Below are positions 35,373 to 43,715 of a stretch of 57,456 nucleotides of DNA, one piece after another; positions within the stretch are counted from its first letter, which is position 1, and each line of letters opens with the position of its first letter. The stretch comes from JAYVJH01 sp043777595 (GTDB lineage: Bacteria > Bacteroidota > Bacteroidia > Cytophagales > Spirosomataceae): NCBI GenBank assembly GCA_043777595.1, contig JAYWHT010000034.1:1-57456 (forward strand), read 5' to 3'. The position numbers and the translations under genes are program-made. The notes below the pieces were generated by a model. That model was not told where the DNA came from and ran no database searches. It was given only the letters and a program-made list of their open reading frames with translations.

Positions 35373-36623
35373 ATGCAATCAATACTTCAGCTCTTAAAAA
35401 ACACCAAACAAGCCTCAGCACAAATTCGTAGGTTGAGCAATACCCAAAAAACAAATATACTTGTTCGTTTGGCTGAAATATTGATTGAAAACAAGGCACT
35501 GATAATAACTGAAAATCAGCGAGATATAGATTTGATGGCCAACGAAGACCCTAAAAAAGACCGCTTGCTGCTAACCGAAAAACGAATCGAAGATCTCGCC
35601 AGGAGCCTCCATCGGGTGGCTCATTTGCCCGACCCGACCAACCAAATAATAATAGAGCGAACGATAGAACAAGAACTACAACTTAGTAAAATAACGGTAC
35701 CAATGGGTGTAATTGGCGTTATTTACGAGTCTCGACCCAACGTTACGATTGATGTGGCGGCACTGTGCCTGCGCTCTGGCAATGCTTGCGTACTGAAAGG
35801 CGGCAAAGAAGCCGACTTTTCAAATCGTTGTTTAATTGGCTTGATTCACAAAACTTTATCTGAATTTGGAATTGATACAAACGCCGTTTTGTTATTGCCA
35901 ACCGACCGCCAGTTTCTGACTGAATTATTGACTGCCGACCGCTACGTGGACTTGATTATTCCTCGTGGCTCAGATGCTTTGATTCAGTTTGTGCGCCAAC
36001 ATTCGCTCATACCCACCATTGAGACAGGTGCGGGAGTTTGTCATGTCTATATTGAACAATCGGCCAATTTAGAAAAAGCCCAAAACATAGTTGTCAATGG
36101 GCGAGTATCTCGACCATCTGTCTGTAACTCAACAGATTGTGTGATAGTTGATGTAGCCATAGCTGCCGAGTTTTTGCCGATGCTCAAAGCCGATTTTGAC
36201 AAATGGAACGTAGAAGTTTTTGCTGACGAAATCTCTTATACTATTTTTGAAAAAGCACAATTTGAAAGGCTACACCATGCCCAGCCCGAAGATTTTGGTC
36301 GTGAGTTTTTAGATTATAAAATAGCCGTCAAAACCGTATCGGGTTTGGACGAAGCCCTGGCGCACATTGAGCAGTATTCATCTCGGCACTCCGAAGCCAT
36401 TGTTTCGGAAAATAAAGAGAGTATCAAACGGTTTTTATCAGAAGTAGATGCGGCGGCCGTTTATGCCAATGCTTCGACACGATTTACGGACGGGGCTGTT
36501 TTTGGATTGGGCGCAGAGATTGGCATCTCGACCCAAAAACTTCACGCCCGAGGCCCTTTTGCCCTCGAAAAATTAGTAACCGAAAAATGGATTGTAGTAG
36601 GCGACGGCCAAGTACGCTGGTAA
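35373..36623 (+). CDS. proA: Glutamate-5-semialdehyde dehydrogenase (gamma-glutamyl phosphate reductase)
   Basis: 416 residues, normal for ProA, the second enzyme of proline synthesis: NADPH-dependent reduction of glutamyl-5-phosphate. The aldehyde dehydrogenase fold shows MGVIGVIYESRPNVTIDVAALCLRSGNACVLKGG, LIIPRGSDAL, the catalytic Cys251 in RPSVCNST, and HARGPFALEKLVTEKW at the end. proB is not adjacent. A strong hairpin terminator follows at 36629. Confidence 0.94.
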   Translation: MQSILQLLKNTKQASAQIRRLSNTQKTNILVRLAEILIENKALIITENQRDIDLMANEDPKKDRLLLTEKRIEDLARSLHRVAHLPDPTNQIIIERTIEQELQLSKITVPMGVIGVIYESRPNVTIDVAALCLRSGNACVLKGGKEADFSNRCLIGLIHKTLSEFGIDTNAVLLLPTDRQFLTELLTADRYVDLIIPRGSDALIQFVRQHSLIPTIETGAGVCHVYIEQSANLEKAQNIVVNGRVSRPSVCNSTDCVIVDVAIAAEFLPMLKADFDKWNVEVFADEISYTIFEKAQFERLHHAQPEDFGREFLDYKIAVKTVSGLDEALAHIEQYSSRHSEAIVSENKESIKRFLSEVDAAAVYANASTRFTDGAVFGLGAEIGISTQKLHARGPFALEKLVTEKWIVVGDGQVRW

Positions 36624-36628
36624 CAAAA

Positions 36629-36665
36629 CAAACAAAGCCACTGCTTACGGCAATGGCTTTGTTTG
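36629..36665 (+). terminator. Rho-independent terminator after proA
   Basis: Perfect 12-base stem CAAACAAAGCCA / TGGCTTTGTTTG with a 13-base loop, 5 bases after the proA stop. The A-rich left side means it could also serve the convergent small lipoprotein gene. Confidence 0.75.
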
Positions 36666-36700
36666 AATATTTTACGAAAGTTATTTTGCAATCAAAAAAA

Positions 36701-36958
36701 CTAATTTCCTTGGCTGATTGTACCTGCGCCAAAAAGTTTGGTACGAATGCGGTCTGTGCGCTGGTCTAATGAGTCTGCCTCTACTACTGCATACTTCAAT
36801 TTGCTTTGTGCAGCAGCCGAGTCTGGGTGAACGCCATAGACCCACGTATCACCATCTCGCTTGTCTGTCTGAACGGCTTTGTTGTTTTTTTGGTATTTGC
36901 AAGAAGCCAACGAAACGGCTACTATTAAAACGCTTATTTTCAGAATATTACTTTTCAT
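36701..36958 (-). CDS. Small lipoprotein of unknown function
   Basis: 85 residues from ATG 36958, chosen since MKSNILKISVLIVAVSLASC is a lipoprotein signal (lipobox LASC, Cys20); the frame upstream to 37009 is not credible. The mature peptide of 66 residues is polar (KYQKNNKAVQTDKRDGDTW, then a Gly/Ile tail). No domain is recognised. It has its own -7 box at 36987. Confidence 0.7.
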   Translation of the reverse strand: MKSNILKISVLIVAVSLASCKYQKNNKAVQTDKRDGDTWVYGVHPDSAAAQSKLKYAVVEADSLDQRTDRIRTKLFGAGTISQGN

Positions 36959-36986
36959 CGTTATCGGTTCAATGTTCATTTTTATG

Positions 36987-36994
36987 CAAAAATA
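36987..36994 (-). promoter_or_regulatory. Promoter -7 element of the small lipoprotein gene
   Basis: TATTTTTG on the minus strand, about 29 bases before ATG 36958. It lies inside the longer frame, which supports the later start. Confidence 0.4.
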
Positions 36995-37048
36995 AGGTAC
37001 TAATCTCAATTTGCCAACGTTCTCTCTAAATCTATTTTCAAAAACACC

Positions 37049-37651
37049 TTAAACGCCTTCGGCTACGACTTCTTTTACGCCTGGCACCATGCTTGTTAGT
37101 AAGTTTTCGATTCCTGCTTTTAGGGTCAATGTCGAAGACGGGCAGCCGCTGCACGAGCCTTGCAATAGTACTTTAACAACACCGCTGGCTTCGTCAAACG
37201 AATGAAAGGAAATTGCTCCACCATCGGACTCTACGGCTGGGCGAACGTACTCGTCCAAAACAGTTTTTATTTTGCGAATGTCGTCGCTGTCAGTATCAAC
37301 GATGGTGGTGTTTCTTTCGATTGTTTTTTGAACAAAAACTGGTTGGTCTTCTTCAAAATAAATTTTGATAAATGCCTTAACGTCTCGCATCACTTCGCCC
37401 CACTCTGTTTGGTCGTCTTTGGTGATGGTTATAAAATTGGAGGCAATAAAAACCCGTTGCACAAACGGAAACTGAAAAATATCGCCAGCCAGCGGCGAGG
37501 CTTTGCCTTCTTGGGCAGTTGAATGTAAATCTGGATAGTCAAACGACAGTCCTTCGGGTGCAAGCATAAAGTTCAACACAAACTTCATTGAGTTGGGGTT
37601 GGGGCTTGCTTCGGTATAAATATTAACGGCTCTTGTGGGTATGTTTGTCAT
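37049..37651 (-). CDS. Nfu-type iron-sulfur cluster carrier (NifU C-terminal domain)
   Basis: 200 residues: an Nfu N-terminal domain (about 8-95; IYTEASPNPNSMKFVLN and FPFVQRVFIASNFITITK) followed by a NifU C-terminal domain (about 120-195) with GSCSGCPSSTLTLK, the CxxC (167-170) that binds a shared 4Fe-4S cluster between two subunits. Such proteins deliver clusters to apo-enzymes. Both domains look complete. The gene is next to a ParE-type toxin-antitoxin pair without obvious functional link. Confidence 0.92.
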   Translation of the reverse strand: MTNIPTRAVNIYTEASPNPNSMKFVLNFMLAPEGLSFDYPDLHSTAQEGKASPLAGDIFQFPFVQRVFIASNFITITKDDQTEWGEVMRDVKAFIKIYFEEDQPVFVQKTIERNTTIVDTDSDDIRKIKTVLDEYVRPAVESDGGAISFHSFDEASGVVKVLLQGSCSGCPSSTLTLKAGIENLLTSMVPGVKEVVAEGV

Positions 37652-37665
37652 TTTTTGGTTTTATT

Positions 37666-37959
37666 TTAATAATTATGTTTTGAACGATTATCTATAAAAG
37701 CAACAATTTCGACCAAATTATTTGATGTTCTGTAAACAAGCGATACTTGTGCGTTAATTACACACTTTCTAAACTGTTTTATCTTGTTTGATGGTGGACA
37801 AAGTTCCTTAAATTGTTGTAAACGTTCAATTAAACTTTCTACTTTTTCATCAAAAGCAATAGCAACATTGGATTTGTTGTTGTCAAGTAGATATTTCAGA
37901 AATTGAATGTAAGTATCTTGGGCTAATTCAGACCAAATAACTTCATTTAGCAGGCTCAT
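37666..37959 (-). CDS. RelE/ParE-type toxin
   Basis: 97 residues with the RelE/ParE pattern: VIWSELAQDTYIQFLKYLL at the N-terminus, a helical middle, then FRKCVINAQVSLVYRTSNNLVEIVAFIDNRSKHNY, the strand pair and terminal basic/aromatic residues. It would act as gyrase poison or mRNA interferase. The start codon overlaps the antitoxin stop by 4 bases (ATGA), as expected of an antitoxin-toxin operon. Confidence 0.8.
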   Translation of the reverse strand: MSLLNEVIWSELAQDTYIQFLKYLLDNNKSNVAIAFDEKVESLIERLQQFKELCPPSNKIKQFRKCVINAQVSLVYRTSNNLVEIVAFIDNRSKHNY

Positions 37960-38195
37960 TTATTGAGCAAAACGTTAATCTTGCTCCTCACCTCGCTGTT
38001 CAAGACACTACGGCCAGTATCTAACTGCTTTTCGCCAACGAAAATCTCATGTTGTTGATTTTCGGATAAGTTATCCCACCAGTCGGTTTGTGCTGATAAT
38101 TCCCCAAAATACGTTTTTATGTTCATCAGTATAGATTTGTCTTCGGTATTGACTACCAATCTATGTATATCATTTTTTAATTCAGCAATGGACAT
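37956..38195 (-). CDS. Antitoxin of the ParE-type pair
   Basis: 79 residues, acidic and helical (MSIAELKNDIHRLVVNTEDK, then WWDNLSENQQHEI), the type of small antitoxin found before ParE toxins in Bacteroidota. No DNA-binding ribbon-helix-helix motif is clear at the N-terminus, so autoregulation may need the complex. It precedes and overlaps the toxin gene. Confidence 0.75.
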   Translation of the reverse strand: MSIAELKNDIHRLVVNTEDKSILMNIKTYFGELSAQTDWWDNLSENQQHEIFVGEKQLDTGRSVLNSEVRSKINVLLNK

Positions 38196-38265
38196 AGCTA
38201 CAATGTTATTAGTTACAAATCACAAACACAAAAAGCCCTTTTACAGTTCATTCACAGCCCAGCAA

Positions 38266-39630
38266 TCAATTTCTAAACAGATACAATTCTTTGAGCCGTT
38301 CCAACATTCCAAAAATAGCCGTGCGGTCTTGCAATAATGTTTTGATTTGGGCATAATTGGTAGCAAAAATACGTCTGGTACGCTGCAAATAGCCAAACTG
38401 CTGGGCGTGCCGCCAATACCACAACACAAAGTACCCGCTCAATGGCAAACTCAATGCGTAGAGAAAAGTCAGCCATGATTGCCCCAAAAAGTGATGAACG
38501 GCCCAAATCTGAAACCCATAAAACCCCAAAAAAGTAACAATGCCAGTAGTGAGCAAAATTGAGCCTCGGTAGCTGATGTCTGTGCTGATAAATCGAACGA
38601 GTTTTGAGGGCAAAATATAAGGCAAATAGTTATTGACAAGTCCGTATAAATAAACAGGAGAACCGATTACAAGCACAAAAACGGTTTGCCAAAATTGGGT
38701 AGAAATACTACGTTTTGAAGTCTGATAAAACACCTCGTCCGATAGTCCCAGTTTTTGTATATTTTCTAAATAATTGCCTATTGAAATCTGTAGTTTATTG
38801 AACAGTTCGGGTTGTTGTTTTTCAAAATACCGAACGGCCTCAATGATTTCTTTGATAAGCGAAAATTCATATTTTTTTTCTGATTCGGGCAAATGCAATT
38901 CTTCAAAAAGTTGATTTTTATATAGCTTTTCAATGTTTCTGACCAAACTATCTTCTTCTTCGTCTTCGGTAACGATGCTGAGTTCTGCTAATTTTTGGGC
39001 AATCAAATCAGTTAATTCTTCGACAGTTTCAAACGATTCGGGGTTATATTTTTCTTTGAAGTCTGATAACAAAATAGGTTCGCCGACATTGATAAAAACC
39101 TCAGACCTAAATCGTGTTTGGTCCGAATAATTCAACCCAACTGGTAGTATTTTTATATCCAACTCAAAACCATTTTCGTACTCTGCACCTAGTGCTATAC
39201 GTGCCGTACCTGTTTTGATGTCTCGTAGTCGCCGTTCCAGTTCGCTTGTACCTTCTGGAAAAAGTAAAATCGTACCTTTTTTGGCCAAATGTTCGTAGCA
39301 GTTCTTAAAAGTAGCTTTGTTGAGGTCGGTCTGAGAAATTGGATTGTTGGCATCGCCAATATCTTTTTTTCGATAAACAGGAATGACATTGAAATACCGA
39401 AAAATAGGGCGAGTAAACCCATTGAAAATACTACCATTGGCCACAAAAGCCACACGCTGAGGCATGAGCGTGGCCACAATGAGCGGGTCTATGAGGGTAT
39501 TGGGGTGATTGCTGACCACAATCAACGGCCCTTTGGCCAAGTTTAGTTTTTCACGGCCCTGTACTTGGTATTTACGAAAGAAAACCCGCAAGGCTATGGT
39601 TATCAGTATCTTCAAAAACCTATAAAGCAT
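38266..39630 (-). CDS. PlsC-like acyltransferase with membrane C-terminus
   Basis: 454 residues. The N-terminal PlsC-like domain (about 15-200) has VVSNHPNTLIDPLIVA, the His-Asp acyltransferase motif, and FPEGTSELERRL, the substrate-binding motif. The C-terminal half contains three or four hydrophobic segments (about 325-410), as in a Bacteroidota family of lysophospholipid acyltransferase-like proteins. It would acylate a glycerophospholipid or related acceptor at the inner membrane. It lies 3 bases after the NHL-repeat gene end on the same strand, hence probably one operon. Confidence 0.87.
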   Translation of the reverse strand: MLYRFLKILITIALRVFFRKYQVQGREKLNLAKGPLIVVSNHPNTLIDPLIVATLMPQRVAFVANGSIFNGFTRPIFRYFNVIPVYRKKDIGDANNPISQTDLNKATFKNCYEHLAKKGTILLFPEGTSELERRLRDIKTGTARIALGAEYENGFELDIKILPVGLNYSDQTRFRSEVFINVGEPILLSDFKEKYNPESFETVEELTDLIAQKLAELSIVTEDEEEDSLVRNIEKLYKNQLFEELHLPESEKKYEFSLIKEIIEAVRYFEKQQPELFNKLQISIGNYLENIQKLGLSDEVFYQTSKRSISTQFWQTVFVLVIGSPVYLYGLVNNYLPYILPSKLVRFISTDISYRGSILLTTGIVTFLGFYGFQIWAVHHFLGQSWLTFLYALSLPLSGYFVLWYWRHAQQFGYLQRTRRIFATNYAQIKTLLQDRTAIFGMLERLKELYLFRN

Positions 39631-39633
39631 AAC

Positions 39634-40701
39634 TTACACCCGTTCTAATTTGACTGGATAAGTCTGTTTGGCATTCCATTGGCAAACGTATATATTTTGG
39701 TCGTTGTCGATACACACATCGTGGCAGTGCATAAAAATAGGCTGTTCTTGGAGCATCAGTTGCAGTTTGCCGTCTCTATATTCTGGTTTTGTGCCACCTG
39801 GATTCGATATTACTTTGTCGTTTTTGTCCAATATTGTTACAAATCCAGAGTTAGGCATTCGATTTAGATATTTAAGTCTCGACCAACACACACCTGCAAA
39901 GAGCATATCGCCCTTGATAACTGGCCGACAGACAAAAGCCCCAGGCAAAAACAACGTTGATAGATATCGACCATCGAGCGTATAGCGTTTGAAGGCATTG
40001 TGCGAGCGAGACGTAACAAGGAGCGTTGGGTTGGCTGGGTTTCGGTAGTCTATTGTAATGCCGTGTGCTGTGTCGAGTTGGTGGTCTTCATCGCCTGCTC
40101 CGCCAAATTTGTCAATAAACTCGCCCGTAGCCGTAAACCTCAAAATCCATTGCGAGCCATAGCCATCTGCCACATAAATATCACCATTGGGGCCGATGGC
40201 CGTTTCGGTTGGGCGATAGATGGCACCTTCTTTATAAACACCAATCTTGGCAGGGTGAGGGAGCGTCAGCAACACTTTACCAGTCAAATCGGTCTTAACG
40301 ACACGACCAGAAGCAGGGTCGGTAATAAACAAAAACTCTTCGCCGTTGGCGTTCCAGAGCGTGAGGCCGTGGCCGTCGGCGTAGTCATGCCCCCAGGTTT
40401 CGAGTAGTTTGCCTGAGCGGTCATATATCAAAATATTGTTTCTGGTTTCGTCCGTAATCATTATCAAACGGCCTTTTGAGTCCATCACCATTTCGTGGCA
40501 ATTTTTGACAGGAAAGGTACTACTGTCAAGATTCCCCCATTTCTGATTGACTCGGTAGCGGTGCGTACCGTGGCCAATTATTTCACCAGCGGCCTTGGGT
40601 TGGCTTTTTAAAATCTGAAAGGCTGGCGCTACCACGCTGGACGCTACCACGCCGGGTGCAACAAGTGCTGTTGTTTTTAGGAAATTGCGACGAGTTGTCA
40701 T
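39634..40701 (-). CDS. Tat-exported NHL-repeat beta-propeller protein
   Basis: 355 residues. A twin-arginine signal (MTTRRNFLKTTALVAPGVV) marks export in folded form. The rest (about 40-350) is NHL/six-bladed propeller, with repeats such as GRLIMITDETRNNILIYDRSG, GPNGDIYVADGYGSQWILRFT and IDNDQNIYVCQWN. Similar domains occur in peptidylglycine amidating lyases and 6-phosphogluconolactonase-like proteins; catalytic activity is not shown here. Two genes (this one and the acyltransferase) share direction with a 3-base gap. Confidence 0.85.
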   Translation of the reverse strand: MTTRRNFLKTTALVAPGVVASSVVAPAFQILKSQPKAAGEIIGHGTHRYRVNQKWGNLDSSTFPVKNCHEMVMDSKGRLIMITDETRNNILIYDRSGKLLETWGHDYADGHGLTLWNANGEEFLFITDPASGRVVKTDLTGKVLLTLPHPAKIGVYKEGAIYRPTETAIGPNGDIYVADGYGSQWILRFTATGEFIDKFGGAGDEDHQLDTAHGITIDYRNPANPTLLVTSRSHNAFKRYTLDGRYLSTLFLPGAFVCRPVIKGDMLFAGVCWSRLKYLNRMPNSGFVTILDKNDKVISNPGGTKPEYRDGKLQLMLQEQPIFMHCHDVCIDNDQNIYVCQWNAKQTYPVKLERV

Positions 40702-40753
40702 AAATAATGTAAAATTGAAAACGAATAATTGACAATGACTTAATAAACTGTTA

Positions 40754-40876
40754 GTTAGCTAAATAGGCATATTTTTTTAACTCACAGAATTCTCAGAAAC
40801 TCATGGAAAAATAAAGATTTCGTGCTATTCTGTGCTTTCTGTGAGCAAAATAAAAATTGTAGCAACTTAGCTAACA
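40754..40876. repeat. Degenerate palindromic intergenic element
   Basis: Nested inverted repeats in the 207-base gap: outer arms GTTAGCTAA(A/G)T near 40754 and 40866, inner arms CTCACAGAA at 40781-40789 and TTCTGTGAG at 40837-40845, with imperfect pairing between. It looks like a short non-coding dispersed hairpin element. No gene lies in it. Confidence 0.55.
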
Positions 40877-40908
40877 ATGTACTTAACAACCTCAAAAGCA
40901 CAATTATT

Positions 40909-42090
40909 TCAAAAAGTACTCAAATCTATACCCAAATCTGCTGCTGCCTCTGTTATAATGACTCGCTTATAGTTGTGCTTTAAGTCTGTAATTTTGGTTT
41001 CGCCAGCTACTATTTCATCAACAATTCGGCCACTGAGTATGATTGGTGCGAGTAGTGAGCCGTATTTTTCAGCAATTTGTTTTTGAATCGGCATAAAAAC
41101 CCTGTCTTTGGTTCGCTGGCGCTCTGCACGGGTTTTCATGATGGCCTGCCATTCGTCATCGCTCATTCGTTGTTTGCCTGAGCCTGTTTTAGATAAGTTT
41201 TTGGCTTCGGCTTCGTCCAGAGCAGTCTGATAAATACCATCGATTTGTTGTTGAAAAGCACTGTTTTTAACATAGTGCAAAATACCTTTTTGGTATTGCC
41301 AACGATCAATAATAGCAGGATTACGGACAATTTCCCGTACAAAATCATCATTAAAAACCTGATAAACAGGCTTATTGAAACTTTTGGCTACGCTTTCTCT
41401 AAATCTAAAAATTGATTCTAATACAAACAAATCATACTCTGAAAAATCATCTCTATCGGCTTTTTTAATAAAATTGGCTTTTTGTTCAATCACAAAAAAC
41501 GTATTTTCCATTACCGTCATTTCTTCGGCAAACCATATTTTTTGGGGAGTATTTTCTAATTCTTGTTCGAGCATCGTTTTGAGTTCCAACAAATAAACCA
41601 CGTCGTTGGCGGCATAACTGATCTGCTCGGTTGTGATTGGCCGTTTTGTCCAGTTTGCATTTTGTAGTTTTTTGTCAAGTTCTATTTCAAATTTTTGTAA
41701 AATCATATTACCCAATGAAAATTTATCATAGCCAAGCAGTCGAGCCGCTACTTCGGTATCAAACAGGTTTTTGGGTTTACAGTCCAGAATCTGTAACAAC
41801 CGCAAATCTTCACCGCCTGCGTGTATTATTTTTAATATGTCGGTATCGCTAAATATTTCAAAAAGCGCAGCTATTGCCTTGTCAGTAATCGAAAATGGGT
41901 CAATGACAAAACAGCGACTGTCTGAACAAACCTGCACCAGACACAAATGAAACCCATATTGATAGCGGTTATTGTCAAACTCTAAGTCAAAGGCAATGAC
42001 AGAGCAACCCTTAAGATACTCGATAGCTGAATATAAATCTGCATCGGTCGTTATAAATTCTACGTTATAGCCGTGGTTTGAGATGGTCAT
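40909..42090 (-). CDS. rnd: Ribonuclease D
   Basis: 393 residues: a DEDD 3'-5' exonuclease domain (about 15-195) with VIAFDLEFDNN (Asp35, Glu37), HAGGEDLRLLQ, NLFDTEVAARLLG and YAANDVVYLLELK, followed by HRDC domain(s) (about 215-370; RFRESVAKSFNKPVYQVFND). It trims 3' ends of tRNA and other stable RNA. Length is normal for the family. A -7 box TAGATTTG at 42108-42115 precedes it. Confidence 0.9.
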   Translation of the reverse strand: MTISNHGYNVEFITTDADLYSAIEYLKGCSVIAFDLEFDNNRYQYGFHLCLVQVCSDSRCFVIDPFSITDKAIAALFEIFSDTDILKIIHAGGEDLRLLQILDCKPKNLFDTEVAARLLGYDKFSLGNMILQKFEIELDKKLQNANWTKRPITTEQISYAANDVVYLLELKTMLEQELENTPQKIWFAEEMTVMENTFFVIEQKANFIKKADRDDFSEYDLFVLESIFRFRESVAKSFNKPVYQVFNDDFVREIVRNPAIIDRWQYQKGILHYVKNSAFQQQIDGIYQTALDEAEAKNLSKTGSGKQRMSDDEWQAIMKTRAERQRTKDRVFMPIQKQIAEKYGSLLAPIILSGRIVDEIVAGETKITDLKHNYKRVIITEAAADLGIDLSTF

Positions 42091-42107
42091 GTTTTACTAT
42101 TTTTTTA

Positions 42108-42115
42108 CAAATCTA
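42108..42115 (-). promoter_or_regulatory. Promoter -7 element of the RNase D gene
   Basis: TAGATTTG on the minus strand, 18 bases before the ATG at 42090. Confidence 0.4.
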
Positions 42116-42158
42116 TCCTAAGATTTTGAACCTTCAACATAAATTTTGACCGTTCTTG

Positions 42159-42166
42159 TACTTTTG
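42159..42166 (+). promoter_or_regulatory. Promoter -7 element of lemA
   Basis: TACTTTTG fits TAnnTTTG about 65 bases before the lemA ATG. It lies inside the longest frame, supporting the start at 42231. Confidence 0.4.
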
Positions 42167-42230
42167 TGTAAACAGATTCTTACATTTGGTAAAAATTTGT
42201 GATAGTAAACTAAAAAAACAAACTACTACT

Positions 42231-42812
42231 ATGTCAAAAGGATTATTGATTTTTGTTGTCGTCGCCATTGTGTTGGGTATGTATGGCTGCAATTCGTACA
42301 ACGGGTTGGTTGGCAAAGATGTTACTGTTCAAGATGGCTGGGCAAAAGTCCAGACGCAGTATCAACGTCGTACAGACCTTATTCCTAACTTGGTAAATAC
42401 GGTTCAGGGTGCTGCCAATTTTGAAAAAAGTACATTACAGGCCGTTATCGAAGCCCGTGCCAGTGCTACGTCTATCAAGTTAGATGCCAAAGACTTGACA
42501 CCCGAAAATATGCAAAAATTTGAGGCCGCCCAAAGCCAACTCAGTGGAGCATTGTCTCGTTTGATGGCCGTTTCTGAAAACTACCCAACGCTCAAAGCCA
42601 CCGATGGTTTTCGTGATTTGCAAGCACAATTAGAAGGTACAGAAAATCGCATAACGGTAGCTCGCAACGACTTCAACACCACAGTCAAAGACTATAATTT
42701 GGGTGTGAGGTCGTTTCCAGGCAATATCTTTGCTGGTATGTTTGGTTTTGCGCCAAAAGGCTTCTTTGAGGCTTCGCAAGCAGCACAGTCGGCACCAACA
42801 GTTAAGTTTTAG
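42231..42812 (+). CDS. lemA: LemA family protein
   Basis: 193 residues from ATG 42231, after which a single N-terminal helix with YGCNSYNGLVGKD begins (a possible lipobox at Gly-Cys). The four-helix LemA domain follows: WAKVQTQYQRRTDLIPNLVNTVQGAANFEKSTLQAV, AQSQLSGALSRLMAVSENYP, RITVARNDFNTTVKDYNLGVRSFPGNIFA. The role is unknown; LemA is commonly encoded with TPM-domain proteins, as here. A hairpin terminator stands directly after it. Confidence 0.92.
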   Translation: MSKGLLIFVVVAIVLGMYGCNSYNGLVGKDVTVQDGWAKVQTQYQRRTDLIPNLVNTVQGAANFEKSTLQAVIEARASATSIKLDAKDLTPENMQKFEAAQSQLSGALSRLMAVSENYPTLKATDGFRDLQAQLEGTENRITVARNDFNTTVKDYNLGVRSFPGNIFAGMFGFAPKGFFEASQAAQSAPTVKF

Positions 42813-42823
42813 TTCATACTTTT

Positions 42824-42856
42824 AATGAAGCCTTCGCTTTGAGCGAAGGCTTCATT
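42824..42856 (+). terminator. Hairpin after lemA (terminator), copy 1 of a repeated hairpin
   Basis: Perfect 14-base arms AATGAAGCCTTCGC / GCGAAGGCTTCATT around TTTGA, followed by TTTTC. The core TTCGC-TTTGA-GCGAA recurs at 43004-43036. Confidence 0.7.
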
Positions 42857-42868
42857 TTCGCAATTACC

Positions 42869-42997
42869 ATGCAAGACATTCCAGCGTTGTTGCTCATAGC
42901 AAGCTACTTTGTGTTAGAGTTCCTTATATTTCGGTATTTTCGTAATCGAAAAGGACTGATTCAAGTTTTTATTGAAAAATATACAAGTAAAAATTAG
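42869..42997 (+). CDS. Small membrane peptide, 42 residues
   Basis: ATG CAA GAC (42869) to TAG (42995-42997), lying entirely between the two related hairpins. The peptide MQDIPALLLIASYFVLEFLI continues into a basic tail (RYFRNRKG), the pattern of a one-helix membrane peptide. No homologue is recognised and no promoter is seen, but the frame is intact and its membrane-like composition is not what non-coding DNA usually gives. Confidence 0.4.
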   Translation: MQDIPALLLIASYFVLEFLIFRYFRNRKGLIQVFIEKYTSKN

Positions 42998-43003
42998 GCG
43001 AAC

Positions 43004-43036
43004 AAGGAAATTTTCGCTTTGAGCGAAGACTTCCTT
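43004..43036. repeat. Hairpin copy 2
   Basis: Arms AAGGAAATTTTCGC / GCGAAGACTTCCTT with one mismatch and one GU pair around the same TTTGA loop as at 42824-42856. It precedes the gene at 43058. Confidence 0.5.
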
Positions 43037-43057
43037 AAAATTTGGTATAACGTCATT

Positions 43058-43690
43058 ATGCAAAAAAGTAATTTTAGAGAGTGGACATTAGACAAAATAG
43101 ACGATACCTTTGGCTTGTCTCAGGTAAGTACGTTGCCTATTCTTGAAGAATTACTGTCATTTCAATATAATATCAATGATTTTGAAGAACGCTATCTGTC
43201 CATTTTACGTAATAACTACCTCAACTACGGCGGCGACAACTGGAACGAAGTAGAACTCGAAAATAAACTCATTAGTCCAATCATTGTGTTTTCGGAAATG
43301 GATAACAAGCATTTTGCCTATTTTCTTGAAAGAGAGTTAGCTATCACGATAGACGAACACGAACTTTCGGGCAAGGTTGATGGTATGATTGCAACAGGCT
43401 TTCGGAGTCCGAAAAAACCTTATTTTTGTTTGAATGAATATAAGAGAGGCACTGACCCCAATGGAGACCCACAAGGTCAAGCCTTGATTGCGATGTTGGT
43501 AGCTCAAAAACTAAATAGCAATCAAAAACCTATTTTTGGTAGCTACATTATTGGCCGTCATTGGTATTTCTTGGCATTAGTTGGCAATGAATATGCTATC
43601 AGTACCGATTTCTCATCAGTTGATGAAGGACTTTTTGAGATATACAGAATATTAAAAGGATTGAGGATTCAGATAGAAAAAATGCTGTAA
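43058..43690 (+). CDS. PD-(D/E)XK nuclease-like protein of unknown role
   Basis: 210 residues from ATG 43058; a TTG at 43019 inside the hairpin is not credible. The active-site-like set is Asp108 in ELSGKVDGMIA, Glu127 and Lys129 in YFCLNEYKRG, and Gln in GDPQGQALIAML, in the order and spacing of PD-(D/E)XK nucleases. The N-terminal third has no known motif. It sits between lemA and the TPM genes, which are usually neighbours, and so was probably inserted there. Substrate and function are unknown. Confidence 0.55.
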   Translation: MQKSNFREWTLDKIDDTFGLSQVSTLPILEELLSFQYNINDFEERYLSILRNNYLNYGGDNWNEVELENKLISPIIVFSEMDNKHFAYFLERELAITIDEHELSGKVDGMIATGFRSPKKPYFCLNEYKRGTDPNGDPQGQALIAMLVAQKLNSNQKPIFGSYIIGRHWYFLALVGNEYAISTDFSSVDEGLFEIYRILKGLRIQIEKML

Positions 43691-43715
43691 CAGTACTAAA
43701 ATCGTATATCTACTC

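Noticed and set aside
43019..43057. TTG start of the PD-(D/E)XK-like gene at 43019
   Set aside because: It lies inside the hairpin repeat; ATG at 43058 begins a plausible protein.
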